Shown: positions 15,506-27,153, counted from the first letter of the stretch. The stretch: 64,000 bases of DNA from Roseateles_B sp041912595 (GCA_041912595.1 JAYRMR010000023.1:14828-78827); one strand, 5' to 3'. Made by a program: numbers and translations. The notes: generated by a model not told the origin, from the sequence alone.

Positions 15506-18316
15506 TTAGAACTTGTACTCGGCACCCACCTTGATGGTGCGGGGACGCACGCCGTAACCGCCGCGCAGGTCGACCGGGTACTCGTCGTGGAACAGGTTGC
15601 CGACGTTCATGCTCAGACGCAGGTTCTTGATGCCGCTGTAGGACATGTTGAAGCTGGTCACGATGTCCTTGCCGTAGTAGCAAGGCAGGCTGCCGGGCTT
15701 CAGGCTGGCACGGCAGGCGGACTCGCCCCAGGTGCCTTCCGTCGTCTCGTCGCCGTTCAGCTCGGTACGCGAGGTGTAGTTGAAGCGCAGACCAGCGGTC
15801 CAGTCGCCACGGGCCCACTGGGTTGCCAGGATGGAACGCACACGCGGCGTGCCACGCAGGCCGACGGTGTTCGGGCGCCATTCGTTGGCGTCGATGTCCC
15901 AGCCGCGCGACTTCAGGGCGTACGTGGTCTGCCAGCCGAGGGTGAACGTGCCGACGTCGCTGACCTTGAAGCGAGCCTTCAGGTCCACGTCGATGCCGGA
16001 GGACTCGGTCTTGCCGAAGTTCTCATACTGCAGCAGCAGCGTGATCAGCTGACCAGCGTCCCACTTCAGGTTGGCACCGGGCTTCAGCGCGTTGGCGCGG
16101 TTGGCCCAGATCTGGTCTTGCGACGAGATCGGCTGACGGGCGATCAGGGCTGCGTAGTCAGCCTTGTCTTCACGGGCCAGGACGTAGTCCGGATCGCGGT
16201 AGGAGATTTCGTCGCGGCGCTCGATGTGGAAGTAATCCACGGCCACGGAGAAGTCACGCACCGGCTCGAACACGAAACCGACGGTCTTGCTGGTGGACAG
16301 CTCAGGCTTCAGCTTGGCGTTGGCCGAGATCATGGCCGGCACCGACACCGAGCAGCCCGAGTTGTAGGCCACGGTGGCGTCAGCGCGGTCGTTGGCGTCG
16401 CCCAGCTTCAGCGCGTCACGGATGGCCGTGGCGGCGTCGCAGCGCTTCGGATCGTAGGTGCCGTTGAAGAAGCCGGTCAGGCCGACCTTGCCCAGCGTTT
16501 CCGGGATGTTGGGGGCGCGGAAGCCACCAGCGATCGTGCCGCGCAGCAGGAACTGCGGGCTGGCTTCCCAGCGCAGACCGAGCTTGGGGGACACGCGGCC
16601 GTCGAAGCCCGAGGCCTTGTCGAAGCGCAGAGCGCCGTTGGCGGTCAGGCCCTTGACGACCGGACCTTCCAGCTCGACGAAGGCAGCCGTCAGCTTGCGA
16701 TCGCCTTCCACCCAGACGGAGCCACGGCCGATCAGCTCGGCGTTCATGACGTTGTCGCTGGACTTGATCTTCACGTGCTCGTCACGCAGATCCACGCCCA
16801 CGGCCATCTGCAGCGCGCCGGCGGGCAGCTTGGCGACTTCGCCGCTGACCTTGGCATCGATGAAGCGGGTGCGGTTCTCACCCTTCATGTCCAGTTCCGG
16901 GAACATGCGGTCCAGCAGTTCCTGGCTGTTCTGGCCACCGATCTTGTACTCGCCGCTCTCGACGGCGTTGGTGTAGGCGGTGCGATGAGCGCCACGGCCA
17001 CCCTTCTTGGCTTCAGCGCCGATCTGGCCGACGGCGGTTTCCCAGTCCCAGTTGCCGTAGGTGCCACGGGCACCGGCCATCACACGGTACTGATCGGCAG
17101 TGGCGGGAGCTTCCCACATGTCGATGTTGTCCATGAAGCGGTATTCCAGGCCAGCGATGCCACCGGTGTTGTTGGCCGGGTTGTTGGCGGCCAGCAGGGG
17201 CTTGTTCACGGTCTGGATGGTCTTGCTGTTGCCATCGAACCAGCGCGAGGGGGTGCCGGGGCTCGAGGTCGAGAACGGCAGGTCGCGGTACTTGGTCTCG
17301 GTGTGCGACAGGCTCACCTCGGCGAACGCTTCCACGTTCTCGTTCACGGCGTAGCGGCCAGCCGTGTACAGGTTCACGCGCTTGGCGGGATCCGAGTAGG
17401 GGTTGATGCCGGTCAGATCGCTCGTGCAGGCCTTGGCGCTGTTCAGCTGGTTGGCCGGGCACAGGGGGCTGGCCACGCGTGCGGTCGCGATGAAGTTGCC
17501 GTTCTTGTCCTTCGAGCCCTTCAGCAGGTTGCCAGGCCAGGAGGTCAGCACGGGATCGCCGAAGGCGGGGCTGACGAACTGCTTGTGCCACGCGGGGTAG
17601 TAGGGCACCACGTCGGCTTGCACATAACCTTCGCGCTTGTACAGCTCGAGGTTGGCCAGCACGTTGTAGCGGTCACGGGCCATGTCGCCCATGCCGGCCA
17701 CGATGCCAGCGGTGGTCTGCTTGCCGATGTTGGGCGAGGTGCCCTGCTGGTAGCTGGCGGACACGCCCACGCCGTTGTAGTCGCGGCGGGTGATGATGTT
17801 GATCACGCCGGCCATGGCGTCGGAGCCGTAGATGGCGGAGGCGCCGTCCTTCAGGATTTCCACGCGGTCGATCACGTCGGCCGGGATGGAGTCGATGTTG
17901 ACGAAGGTTTCCTTGGCGCCGTCGGCCAGGCCGAAGTTGGCGATGCGGCGGCCGTTCAGCAGCACCAGCGTCGCACCCTTGCCCAGACCACGCATGCCCA
18001 CGCCGGAAGCGCCAGCGGCGAAGCTGGTGCTGCTGCCGTCGTCACGCAGTTCGCCGGTGTTGGTGGCGGTGATGGTGTCCAGCACCTGGCGCACGGTGTT
18101 GGCGCCGGTCTGCTTGACTTCATTGCGGGTGATCACCTGGACCGGGGATGCGGTCTCGGCGGCCAGGCGCTTGATGTTGGAGCCGGTGATTTCCACGCGC
18201 TGCAGTTGCACGGGTTCCGACTGGGCCTGGGCGTGTGCCGACAGGCAGGCGACGCTGCTGGCGATGGCCAGGGTGGACAGCGCAAGCTTGCGCTGGCTGA
18301 TGATGATTCGAGACAT
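15506..18316 (-). CDS. TonB-dependent outer-membrane receptor
   Basis: A 936-residue receptor for TonB-energised uptake. The start is the ATG for MSRIIISQRK, which has an AGAGG ribosome-binding site and begins a signal peptide ending near SAHAQA. The plug domain follows, with the TonB-box-like QLQRVEITGSNIKR, GMRGLGKGATLVLLNGRR and IDRVEILKDGASAIYGSDAMAGVINIITR. The barrel ends in VGAEYKF with the C-terminal Phe typical of BamA substrates. Six or more Cys residues sit in predicted loops. The ligand is unknown; the family includes carbohydrate, siderophore and peptide receptors. A TonB-like protein is encoded 10 kb away. Confidence 0.92.
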   Translation of the reverse strand: MSRIIISQRKLALSTLAIASSVACLSAHAQAQSEPVQLQRVEITGSNIKRLAAETASPVQVITRNEVKQTGANTVRQVLDTITATNTGELRDDGSSTSFAAGASGVGMRGLGKGATLVLLNGRRIANFGLADGAKETFVNIDSIPADVIDRVEILKDGASAIYGSDAMAGVINIITRRDYNGVGVSASYQQGTSPNIGKQTTAGIVAGMGDMARDRYNVLANLELYKREGYVQADVVPYYPAWHKQFVSPAFGDPVLTSWPGNLLKGSKDKNGNFIATARVASPLCPANQLNSAKACTSDLTGINPYSDPAKRVNLYTAGRYAVNENVEAFAEVSLSHTETKYRDLPFSTSSPGTPSRWFDGNSKTIQTVNKPLLAANNPANNTGGIAGLEYRFMDNIDMWEAPATADQYRVMAGARGTYGNWDWETAVGQIGAEAKKGGRGAHRTAYTNAVESGEYKIGGQNSQELLDRMFPELDMKGENRTRFIDAKVSGEVAKLPAGALQMAVGVDLRDEHVKIKSSDNVMNAELIGRGSVWVEGDRKLTAAFVELEGPVVKGLTANGALRFDKASGFDGRVSPKLGLRWEASPQFLLRGTIAGGFRAPNIPETLGKVGLTGFFNGTYDPKRCDAATAIRDALKLGDANDRADATVAYNSGCSVSVPAMISANAKLKPELSTSKTVGFVFEPVRDFSVAVDYFHIERRDEISYRDPDYVLAREDKADYAALIARQPISSQDQIWANRANALKPGANLKWDAGQLITLLLQYENFGKTESSGIDVDLKARFKVSDVGTFTLGWQTTYALKSRGWDIDANEWRPNTVGLRGTPRVRSILATQWARGDWTAGLRFNYTSRTELNGDETTEGTWGESACRASLKPGSLPCYYGKDIVTSFNMSYSGIKNLRLSMNVGNLFHDEYPVDLRGGYGVRPRTIKVGAEYKF

Positions 18317-18657
18317 TGGAAAGCCCTCTGACATGGCGCCACTTGTGGCGGAGCCGTAGCTCTGATGTAGTAGTTGCCCGCTGCCAAGTCCCCGACGTGC
18401 GGTACACCGGACAGCGCCGGGCGATTGTTTCATCCGTGTGTAGAAACGTATCTGGGAACTCCACCAAGTCTGCGGGCAAGTGATGCAGGAATGCCACAGA
18501 ACCCGAAGGGAGCGCGACGCCGTGCGCGCGCAGCGCCCGCCCCGAAGCCGTTTCCGACCCCTCTCAGCACTCCTTCTGCCCCGACGGACCCCTCACACCG
18601 TGAGCAGCTGCACACATTCCAGGCAGTGGCCGGGGTGGTGCGCGTCGCGGCAGGGGT
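18317..18657. other. Intergenic region upstream of the receptor
   Basis: 341 bp with no credible gene. The only structure I see is the hairpin CGCCAC-TT-GTGGCG at 18337-18350, in the receptor's 5' leader. No Fur-box-like or recognisable -35/-10 pair stands out on the minus strand. Confidence 0.5.
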
Positions 18658-18855
18658 TTACACCAGTTTCGGCGGGTAGCCAGCCTCGGTAAGCGCCGCC
18701 ACCAGCCGGGCATCCTCGGCAGTGCTGGCGACCTGCACGGTTCGGGCCTCGCGCTGGAATTCCAGCTTCACCGCGGGATCGACCGCCGTCAGGGCTTCGG
18801 TGATGGCCGCCACGCAGTGGCCGCAGCTCATGTCGGGAAGATGGAAGGTCCGCAT
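18658..18855 (-). CDS. copZ: CopZ-like heavy-metal-associated protein
   Basis: A single heavy-metal-associated domain of 65 residues with the copper-binding motif MSCGHC near the N-terminus and the beta-alpha-beta pattern HCVAAITEALTAVDPAVKLE. It likely carries Cu(I) in the cytoplasm to CopA or CueR. The ATG for MRTFHLPDMSCG is preferred over upstream in-frame starts because those lie inside the promoter. It is divergent from copA, and its promoter is a perfect MerR-type operator. Confidence 0.85.
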   Translation of the reverse strand: MRTFHLPDMSCGHCVAAITEALTAVDPAVKLEFQREARTVQVASTAEDARLVAALTEAGYPPKLV

Positions 18856-18886
18856 GAAAGGCTCCTTGAAAGTTGATTCGTGCCGC

Positions 18887-18917
18887 AGCTTATTCATTGC
18901 CATCATGGCAAGGTCAA
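18887..18917 (-). promoter_or_regulatory. MerR/CueR-type promoter for copZ
   Basis: On the minus strand: -35 TTGACC, a long 19-bp spacer and -10 TAAGCT. The spacer region contains the perfect 15-bp palindrome TTGCCATCATGGCAA (18897-18911). A 19-bp spacer with a central dyad is the hallmark of MerR-family activation, and the regulator is encoded 2.5 kb away. Confidence 0.75.
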
Positions 18918-18955
18918 GGGCAGACCCGGGCAGGAATCGGGCCGGAGCTCCTGGC

Positions 18956-18986
18956 TTGACCTTACCATCAGGTGAAGCTTGAGACT
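18956..18986 (+). promoter_or_regulatory. MerR/CueR-type promoter for copA
   Basis: -35 TTGACC, a 19-bp spacer and a weak -10 (GAGACT). It shares TTGACCTTRCCAT with the copZ promoter and has an ACCT-N7-AGGT dyad. A transcript from here would begin within a few bases of the copA ATG at 18993, so the mRNA may be leaderless. Confidence 0.6.
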
Positions 18987-18992
18987 GGCGCC

Positions 18993-21397
<2,405 letters not shown>

Positions 21398-21401
<4 letters not shown>

Positions 21402-21811
21402 ACGGACGTCTCAACATCGGCGAGGCCGCGGCGCGCTCGGGCGTGTCGGCCAAGATGCTGCGCCACTACGAAAGCCTCGGCCTGCTCGGCGAGGTGCCCC
21501 GCACGGAGTCCGGCTACCGGCAGTACAGCGAGCGCGAGGTCCATCTGCTGCGCTTCATCCGGCGCGGCCGGGACCTGGGCTTCTCGATGGCGGAGATCGC
21601 CGAGCTGCTGCGGCTCTGGCAGGACCGCGACCGGGCCAGCAGCCAGGTGAAGAAGATCGCGCAGGCCCACATCGCCGACCTCGACCGCCGGCTCGCGGAG
21701 ATGCAGGCCATGCGCCAGACCCTGCTGCAGCTCACGCAGTGCTGCCACGGCGACGAACGGCCAGACTGCCCCATCCTCGAGGGCCTGGCGGGGGGCGCGG
21801 TGAGCGACTGA
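21398..21811 (+). CDS. cueR: CueR-type copper-responsive MerR regulator
   Basis: A 137-residue MerR activator: HTH (NIGEAAARSGVSAKMLRHYE), a long dimerisation helix, and the metal loop CHGDERPDC, whose Cys116 and Cys124 are spaced eight apart as in Escherichia coli CueR. An extra Cys115 precedes the first ligand. It probably activates the two 19-bp-spacer promoters between copZ and copA. Being the distal gene of the copA operon, it would raise its own level on induction. Confidence 0.92.
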
Positions 21812-21838
21812 ACGCCGGGGCCGCTCGCGGCGGCCTCG

Positions 21839-22855
21839 TCACCCAGCGAGCGCCTGCAGCAGCGTGTGCGGCAGGTCCGCACGGCCCAGGCGCGCCGGGC
21901 GGGCGCTGTCGGGCACCGCGATGTCGAAGCGGTAGTCCTCATCGCCCAGCTCGATCCAGCACCGCAGGCCGTGGCGCTGCCGCAGCGTCTCCACCAGGGC
22001 CGCCAGGCCCGGGTCCTCGGCGGGAATGCCGGACACGAGCGCATCCCAGCCCGGGTCGGCCGACGCGAGCCGCGCGCGGGCATCGTCCAGCGTCGCGTGG
22101 CAGTCGAAGGCCAGGCCGGCGGCGCCCAGCAGACGGGCGCACTCGACGCGACTGCCCTCCTCGGGATCCAGCACCAGCACCCGCATCGCCCGGTTCAGAC
22201 GACGCCGGGGCAAGGCCGCGCCGTCCGCTGCGTCCGCGGCATCCGCGGCGTGAGCGGGACCCAGGTGCAGCTCGATGTCGATCGTCCCCGCGCTCGTCTC
22301 GCGGCGCAGCAGCGCCCAGCCGCGCGCCCGGGCCAGGAGCCGCAGCAGCTGCCAGTGCAGCTCGTCCTCACCGGCGGCCGCCCCTACGCCGGACAGGCTC
22401 AGCCGGTGGCGGACCTCATCGAGCGCCGAGAGGCTCAGGCGCACGTCCCGTCCGCCCGCCAGGCCATGGCCCAGCAGGAGGTCCAGGGCGTGCTGCAGCA
22501 AGCCGGCGTCGAGCCGCTGCACCTGGGCGGGCCCCGGCACCAGCTCGGCACGCAGCCCGGCCTGTTGCCAGGCGGGCGCCCACAAGGCCAGCGCCTGTGC
22601 GGCCGCCGCGTGCAGGTCCAGGGCTTCCGCGGCGCCGGGCCGGCCGCCGCGCAGCGCATGGACCAGCGCCTGCATCTCCAGCCCCAGCTGCTCCAGCGCC
22701 GCGCCGGCCCGGGCGACCCGCTCGGGGCGGTCGGCCTCGGCCTGCAGCTGCAGCGCCTGGCGTGCCAGCCATTCGCCCAGACTGCTGAGCAGCAGCGCGG
22801 GCACTTCCAGGTTCAGCGGACCGGCCAGGGGGGCCTCGGCAAACGGTGGTTTCAT
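21839..22855 (-). CDS. Degenerate histidine-kinase/receiver-like protein
   Basis: I do not recognise this 338-residue protein as a named family. Residues ~20-200 resemble the dimerisation and ATP-binding halves of a histidine kinase in length and pattern (PALLLSSLGEWLARQALQLQ, then DAGLLQHALDLLLGHGLAGG), but I see no phospho-acceptor His motif and no N/G boxes. Residues ~220-338 begin RAMRVLVLDPEEGSRVECAR, like a receiver domain, with Asp in the first strand but no clear phospho-acceptor Asp-Met-Pro. An AADAADAAD linker joins the halves. It follows the GspE/PilB-type ATPase gene by 27 bp and probably serves it. Confidence 0.6.
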   Translation of the reverse strand: MKPPFAEAPLAGPLNLEVPALLLSSLGEWLARQALQLQAEADRPERVARAGAALEQLGLEMQALVHALRGGRPGAAEALDLHAAAAQALALWAPAWQQAGLRAELVPGPAQVQRLDAGLLQHALDLLLGHGLAGGRDVRLSLSALDEVRHRLSLSGVGAAAGEDELHWQLLRLLARARGWALLRRETSAGTIDIELHLGPAHAADAADAADGAALPRRRLNRAMRVLVLDPEEGSRVECARLLGAAGLAFDCHATLDDARARLASADPGWDALVSGIPAEDPGLAALVETLRQRHGLRCWIELGDEDYRFDIAVPDSARPARLGRADLPHTLLQALAG

Positions 22856-22882
22856 CAGGAGCTCCTTGCAGTCACAGGTCCG

Positions 22883-24844
22883 TCACTGGTTGCTGGCCGC
22901 CAGCACCTCGGAGAGATCCGTCAGGCCGGCCAGCACCTTCTCGATGCCGTCCTGGCGCAGCGTGCGCATGCCGGCCTGCAGGGCCAGCTGGAACATCTCC
23001 GCGGCGGGCGCGCGGCGGCGCACCAGGCCCCGCAGCGGCTCGTCGGCCACGAGCAGCTCATGGATGCCGAGCCGGCCCCGGTAGCCGCTGCCCCCGCAGG
23101 CATCGCAGCCATGGTGGCGGTACTGCACCAACCGACCGTCCACGCCGAAGCGCTCGCGCCAACGCGCCAGCAGCGCGTCCGTCGTCAGCCCGGGCGGCGG
23201 GGTCTGGAGGTAGAGCTGCGCCAGCGAGTGCGCGGCCCGGTCGTCCAGGGGCTCCGCGACGCGGCAGTCCCGGCACAGGCGGCGCACCAGGCGCTGGGCC
23301 AGCACGCCCAGCAGGGAGTCGGAGAACATGAAGGGGTCCAGCCCGATCTCGAGCAGCCGCGTCACGCTCTCGGGCGCCGAGTTGGTGTGCAGCGTGGACA
23401 TCACCAGGTGCCCCGTGAGCGAGGCCTCGATGGCGATGCGCGCGGTCTCCTCGTCCCGCATCTCGCCGATCATGATCACGTCCGGATCGGCCCGCAGAAA
23501 GGTCCGCATGGCCGCCGCGAAGGTCCAGCCGATGCGGGCGTTGACCTGCACCTGGCGCAGCCCTTCCTGCGTGATCTCGATCGGGTCCTCGGCGGTCCAG
23601 ATCTTGCGCTTGTCCTCGTTGAGCTCGCGCATCACCGAGTGCAGCGTCGTCGTCTTGCCGCAGCCCGTGGGGCCGCAGATGAGCAGCAGCCCGTAGGACT
23701 TGGCCATCACCCGCCGCAGGCCGCCCAGATTGCTCTCGGACAGGCCGATCTCGTCCAGCGGCAGCGGCTTCATGCCGCCCAGCAGGCGCAGTACCACGTC
23801 CTCCAGGCCGGTGTTGGTGGGGACCGTCACCAGGCGCAGCTCCACCGGCGGGCCGCCGAAGCGGCTGAAGTCGATCTTGCCGTCCTGCGGGCGGCGGTGC
23901 TCGGAGATGTCCAGGTCCGCCATGATCTTCAGGCGGGCGATGAGGGCGAAGCGCACCCGCGTGGGCAGCTCCAGGTAGCGGACGAGGTCGCCGTCGATGC
24001 GCAGGCGCACGCGCACCGGGCGGGGGGCGTCGGAGGCCTCGATGTGGATGTCCGAGGCGCCCAGCTCGACGGCGTCGGCGATGAGCCGGTTGACCAGGCG
24101 CACAAGCGTGTTGTCCGACTCCGCCACCACGCCGACCTCGGCGTCGCCCGTCAGGCCGTCGGACTCCGCCAGCTGCTGGGCCAGCTCGCGGATGGTCGTG
24201 GCCTGCACGTCCGGGGCGAGGGCCTTGTCCGGGGTTTCGCCGGCCCCGCGGGCGATGCTCGTCAGGTCCTGCTGGTAGGCCCGGGCGATGGCGGGCAGCA
24301 GGGTGCCGGGCCGGGCCAGCACCGGCCGCACATGCAGCTCGCTGACGAAGCGCAGCACGTCCAGCAGATGCTGGTCCCAGGGGTCCGTGACGGCCACCAC
24401 CAGCTCGTCGGCCCGCACCATCAGCGGGCAGACCGACTCGCGCAGCGCGATCATGCGGGGCACCTGGGCCAGGGCGCCAGGCTCGGGGTGCACGCGCGCG
24501 AGGTCCACGGTGGGCACGCCCTGCCAGGAGGCCAGCATCTGCCGCAGCTGTGCCGGGCTCAGCACACCGTCCTTGACCAGCTGCTCCCCCAGCGGCAGAT
24601 GGGGGACCGCGCCGAGCTGCCGGCCCAGGGCCCGCTGCAGCTGAGGCCGGCTCAGCAGGCCGGCGGCGATCAGGGCCTCGCCCAGCCGGGCCGCCCGCGT
24701 GCCATGGCCGGTCTGCATCTGGCGCCAGAGCTCGTCCAGGTCGGTGTGGACCTGGGCGCCGGCGGGCGGCGGCGCGGCGCTGCGGGTCAGTTCATCCAGA
24801 GCGGCGGGGACGGTGTCGTGCTCGTACTGCAGCTTCGTATCCAT
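22883..24844 (-). CDS. GspE/PilB-type secretion or pilus ATPase
   Basis: A 653-residue cytoplasmic hexameric ATPase of the type II secretion/type IV pilus class. The N-terminal MshEN-like region covers ~60-220 (LGEALIAAGLLSRPQLQRAL, LGEQLVKDGVLSPAQLRQML). The core has Walker A GPTGCGKTTT, the Asp box (TAEDPIE), Walker B (IGEMRDEETA), the His box (STLHTNSAPE) and the zinc tetracysteine (CRDC and CDAC). The start is the ATG for MDTKLQYEHD. No pilin, platform or secretin genes are nearby, only the degenerate kinase-like gene downstream. A GCACA-A-TGTGC palindrome lies 32 bp upstream. Confidence 0.9.
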   Translation of the reverse strand: MDTKLQYEHDTVPAALDELTRSAAPPPAGAQVHTDLDELWRQMQTGHGTRAARLGEALIAAGLLSRPQLQRALGRQLGAVPHLPLGEQLVKDGVLSPAQLRQMLASWQGVPTVDLARVHPEPGALAQVPRMIALRESVCPLMVRADELVVAVTDPWDQHLLDVLRFVSELHVRPVLARPGTLLPAIARAYQQDLTSIARGAGETPDKALAPDVQATTIRELAQQLAESDGLTGDAEVGVVAESDNTLVRLVNRLIADAVELGASDIHIEASDAPRPVRVRLRIDGDLVRYLELPTRVRFALIARLKIMADLDISEHRRPQDGKIDFSRFGGPPVELRLVTVPTNTGLEDVVLRLLGGMKPLPLDEIGLSESNLGGLRRVMAKSYGLLLICGPTGCGKTTTLHSVMRELNEDKRKIWTAEDPIEITQEGLRQVQVNARIGWTFAAAMRTFLRADPDVIMIGEMRDEETARIAIEASLTGHLVMSTLHTNSAPESVTRLLEIGLDPFMFSDSLLGVLAQRLVRRLCRDCRVAEPLDDRAAHSLAQLYLQTPPPGLTTDALLARWRERFGVDGRLVQYRHHGCDACGGSGYRGRLGIHELLVADEPLRGLVRRRAPAAEMFQLALQAGMRTLRQDGIEKVLAGLTDLSEVLAASNQ

Positions 24845-24975
24845 GCAACAAAGTGTGACAGCCTGGGCGCAGTACGCACAATGTGCAGATTGCACCGCCG
24901 CCACGACTCGCTGCAACACCCCGCCGCTTCTTGAGCCATGTCAACGCCGCACGAGCCGGCCCGGCTCGCGGGCGC

Positions 24976-25842
24976 TCAGGCCAGCCGGCCGCTCTGGAAG
25001 TCGCGCACCGCCTGCATCAGCTCGGCTTCCGTGTTCATCACGAAGGGGCCGTACTGGGCGATCGGCTCGCCCAGCGGGCGGCCGGCGATGAGCAGCAGCC
25101 GGGCGCCGGACTCGCCCGCCTGCAGGCGCACGCCGTCGCTGCCGGGCGTGTTGGCCAGCAGGGCCATGCGCTGCTGCGGCACGGTGCAGCCGCTGTCGAA
25201 GCGCACCGCGCCCCGGTAGACATACACGAAGGCGTTGTGCGTGTCCGGCAGCGCGTGCTCGAAGCTCGCGCCGGGCGGCAGGTGGACGTCCAGATAGACC
25301 GGTTCGGTGTGCTCGCGCTGCACGGCGCCGGCCACGCCGCGGTGGGCCCCGGCGATGACACGCACGACCGTGCCGTCCTGCGTCCACTGCGGGATCTCGC
25401 CGCTCGGGATGTCGCGGTACCACGGCTCGCAGAGCTTGTTCCGGCCGGGCAGGTTCAGCCACAGCTGGAAGCCCTCCATGCGGCCCTCCTCCTGCTCGGG
25501 CAGCTCGGAATGGATCACGCCGCGCCCGGCGGTCATCCACTGCACGCCGCCGCTCTGCAGCAGGCCCTCGTGACCCGCGGAGTCGCGATGGCGCATGCGC
25601 CCCTCGAGCATGTAGGTGATGGTCTCGAAGCCGCGGTGCGGGTGGTCGGGGAAGCCGGCGATGTAGTCGTCGGCCTTGTCCGAGCCAAAGGCATCGAGCA
25701 TCAGGAAGGGGTCCAGGCGCTGCTGCAGCGTGTGGGTCAGCACGCGCGTGAGCTTGACGCCGGCGCCGTCGCTGGTGGGCTGCCCGGCCACCAGGCGTTC
25801 GACCAGGCGGGGCTGGGTCAGCGGAAGCGTTGGGGTCGACAT
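24976..25842 (-). CDS. Pirin-family protein
   Basis: Bicupin of 288 residues. The N-terminal cupin keeps the metal-site pattern (FPDHPHRGFET, then GVIHSELPEQ), giving the usual three His and one Glu. Bacterial pirins are Fe(II) proteins; some cleave quercetin, others act in redox stress or bind metabolic enzymes. It is the last gene of a minus-strand trio with doxX and an azoreductase, all divergent from a LysR regulator, which suggests a role in electrophile or quinone stress. Confidence 0.9.
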   Translation of the reverse strand: MSTPTLPLTQPRLVERLVAGQPTSDGAGVKLTRVLTHTLQQRLDPFLMLDAFGSDKADDYIAGFPDHPHRGFETITYMLEGRMRHRDSAGHEGLLQSGGVQWMTAGRGVIHSELPEQEEGRMEGFQLWLNLPGRNKLCEPWYRDIPSGEIPQWTQDGTVVRVIAGAHRGVAGAVQREHTEPVYLDVHLPPGASFEHALPDTHNAFVYVYRGAVRFDSGCTVPQQRMALLANTPGSDGVRLQAGESGARLLLIAGRPLGEPIAQYGPFVMNTEAELMQAVRDFQSGRLA

Positions 25843-25895
25843 GAGGAATCTCCTTTCGATACGCCTCGGCCGGCACGGCCCGCGGGCGCCCCGGC

Positions 25896-26318
25896 TCAGA
25901 GGCCGCGGCGGCGGGGCCAGTGGGCCCAGGCCACGGCACAGAGGCAGCTGATCATCAGCACGCTGAACTCCATGCCGCCTTCACCCGGGCCAACGACGTA
26001 CCAGCCCAGGGGGTAATGAAACACCACGATGCCCGTCAGCAGCACCGCCATGTGGGCGACGCAGGCCGGCACCACCAGGCGCCCGGCCAGCATCAGCAGG
26101 CTGGCGGCCGTCTGCGTCAGCAGCACGGCCCAGGCCAGCGCCCCGCCGAAGGGGAAGCCCAGCGACGTCAGGTACTCGCCGAAGCGCGGGATGTTCTCGA
26201 GGTGGAAGTAGCCGTGCAGCGGATGCATCAGGATGACCAGCGCCACGGCCACGCGCACCAGCGCCACGCTGACGTGCGCCTGCGTCGGCGCGCTGCGGAT
26301 CCAGGTCGAAGTCATCAT
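25896..26318 (-). CDS. DoxX-family membrane protein
   Basis: A 140-residue inner-membrane protein with four hydrophobic segments (around VALVRVAVALVILMHPLHG, GGALAWAVLLTQTAASLLML, ACVAHMAVLLTGIVVF and SVLMISCLCAVAWA). DoxX proteins often accompany thiol or quinone redox enzymes. A GAGGAG ribosome-binding site precedes the tandem ATGATG start. It lies between the pirin gene (53 bp) and the azoreductase gene (102 bp). Its exact function is unknown. Confidence 0.85.
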   Translation of the reverse strand: MMTSTWIRSAPTQAHVSVALVRVAVALVILMHPLHGYFHLENIPRFGEYLTSLGFPFGGALAWAVLLTQTAASLLMLAGRLVVPACVAHMAVLLTGIVVFHYPLGWYVVGPGEGGMEFSVLMISCLCAVAWAHWPRRRGL

Positions 26319-26420
26319 CGTGCGCTCCTCGTGCGGGCCGGTGCCCGGTCTTGTCGAAATGCGCGCGATGGTGCCATGCCCGGCCCCGCGCCCCGGCGTC
26401 GTGGCGCCGGGGACTTACCC

Positions 26421-27059
26421 TCAGGCCGGCTGGGCCTCGCCCTGCGCCTGCAGCAGCGACGCGATCTGCTCGCGGGCCGCGGCCAAGCCCTGCGCCTCGG
26501 CGTCGGGGCCCATGGACAGGCCTTCGGCGTAGATGAAGTGCAGGTCCGTCATGCCCAGGAAGCCCAGCACCGTCTTGAGGTAGGGCACCATCGTGTCGCT
26601 CGGCTGGTCACGGTAGATGCCGCCGCGGGTCAGCACGATGTAGACCTTCTTGCCGCCCAGCAGGCCTTCGGGGCCGTTGGCGGTGTAGCGGAAGGTCACG
26701 CCGGCCTTGGCGATGGCGTCGATCCAGTGCTTGAGCTGGGTCGGGATGCCGAAGTTGATCATGGGCACGGCCAGCACCAGGGTGTCCTGCGCGCGGACCT
26801 GCTCGATCAGCGCCATGTCCTGGGCGACGCGGGCGGCCTGCGCCTCGCTGCGCTGCTCGGCCGGCGTGAACAGGGCCTGCAGCGTGGCTTCGTCGAGCTC
26901 GGGCAGATTGCGCTGGCCGAGGTCGAGGACGTCCAGGCGGGCGGCGGGCTGGCGGGCCCGCAGGGCGGCGACCAGTTCATTGGCCAGGCGGGTGGAATGC
27001 GAGCCTTGGCCATCGTCTTGAAGGCGGCGGGCGCTGCTGTTGATCTGCAGGATGTTCAT
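26421..27059 (-). CDS. azoR: FMN-dependent NADH-azoreductase
   Basis: A 212-residue flavodoxin-fold quinone/azo reductase. The N-terminal MNILQINSSARR phosphate loop with SHSTRLANELV, the FMN-contacting VPMINFGIPTQLKHWIDAI and the VLTRGGIYRD segment are all typical of AzoR. The ATG for MNILQ is chosen over an upstream in-frame start. It is the first gene of the trio read away from the LysR regulator, so the regulator probably controls it. Confidence 0.93.
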   Translation of the reverse strand: MNILQINSSARRLQDDGQGSHSTRLANELVAALRARQPAARLDVLDLGQRNLPELDEATLQALFTPAEQRSEAQAARVAQDMALIEQVRAQDTLVLAVPMINFGIPTQLKHWIDAIAKAGVTFRYTANGPEGLLGGKKVYIVLTRGGIYRDQPSDTMVPYLKTVLGFLGMTDLHFIYAEGLSMGPDAEAQGLAAAREQIASLLQAQGEAQPA

Positions 27060-27153
27060 ACCGGGCTCCTTGCTCGCCGCGGGGCGGCGTGTTGTTGGCA
27101 TGGCTGAACTTTATTGATCGCACTGCAGCACCAGAAGACCGTCAAATGGATAA

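Noticed and set aside
15338..18331. A 997-codon open frame antisense to the TonB-dependent receptor
   Set aside because: Its translation is Val/Gly/His/Gln-rich with no family motif, while the other strand encodes a textbook receptor. Long antisense frames are expected at this GC content.
21866..24934. A 1022-codon open frame antisense to the GspE/PilB-type ATPase and the kinase-like gene
   Set aside because: It crosses two real genes and an intergenic gap and has no recognisable motif.
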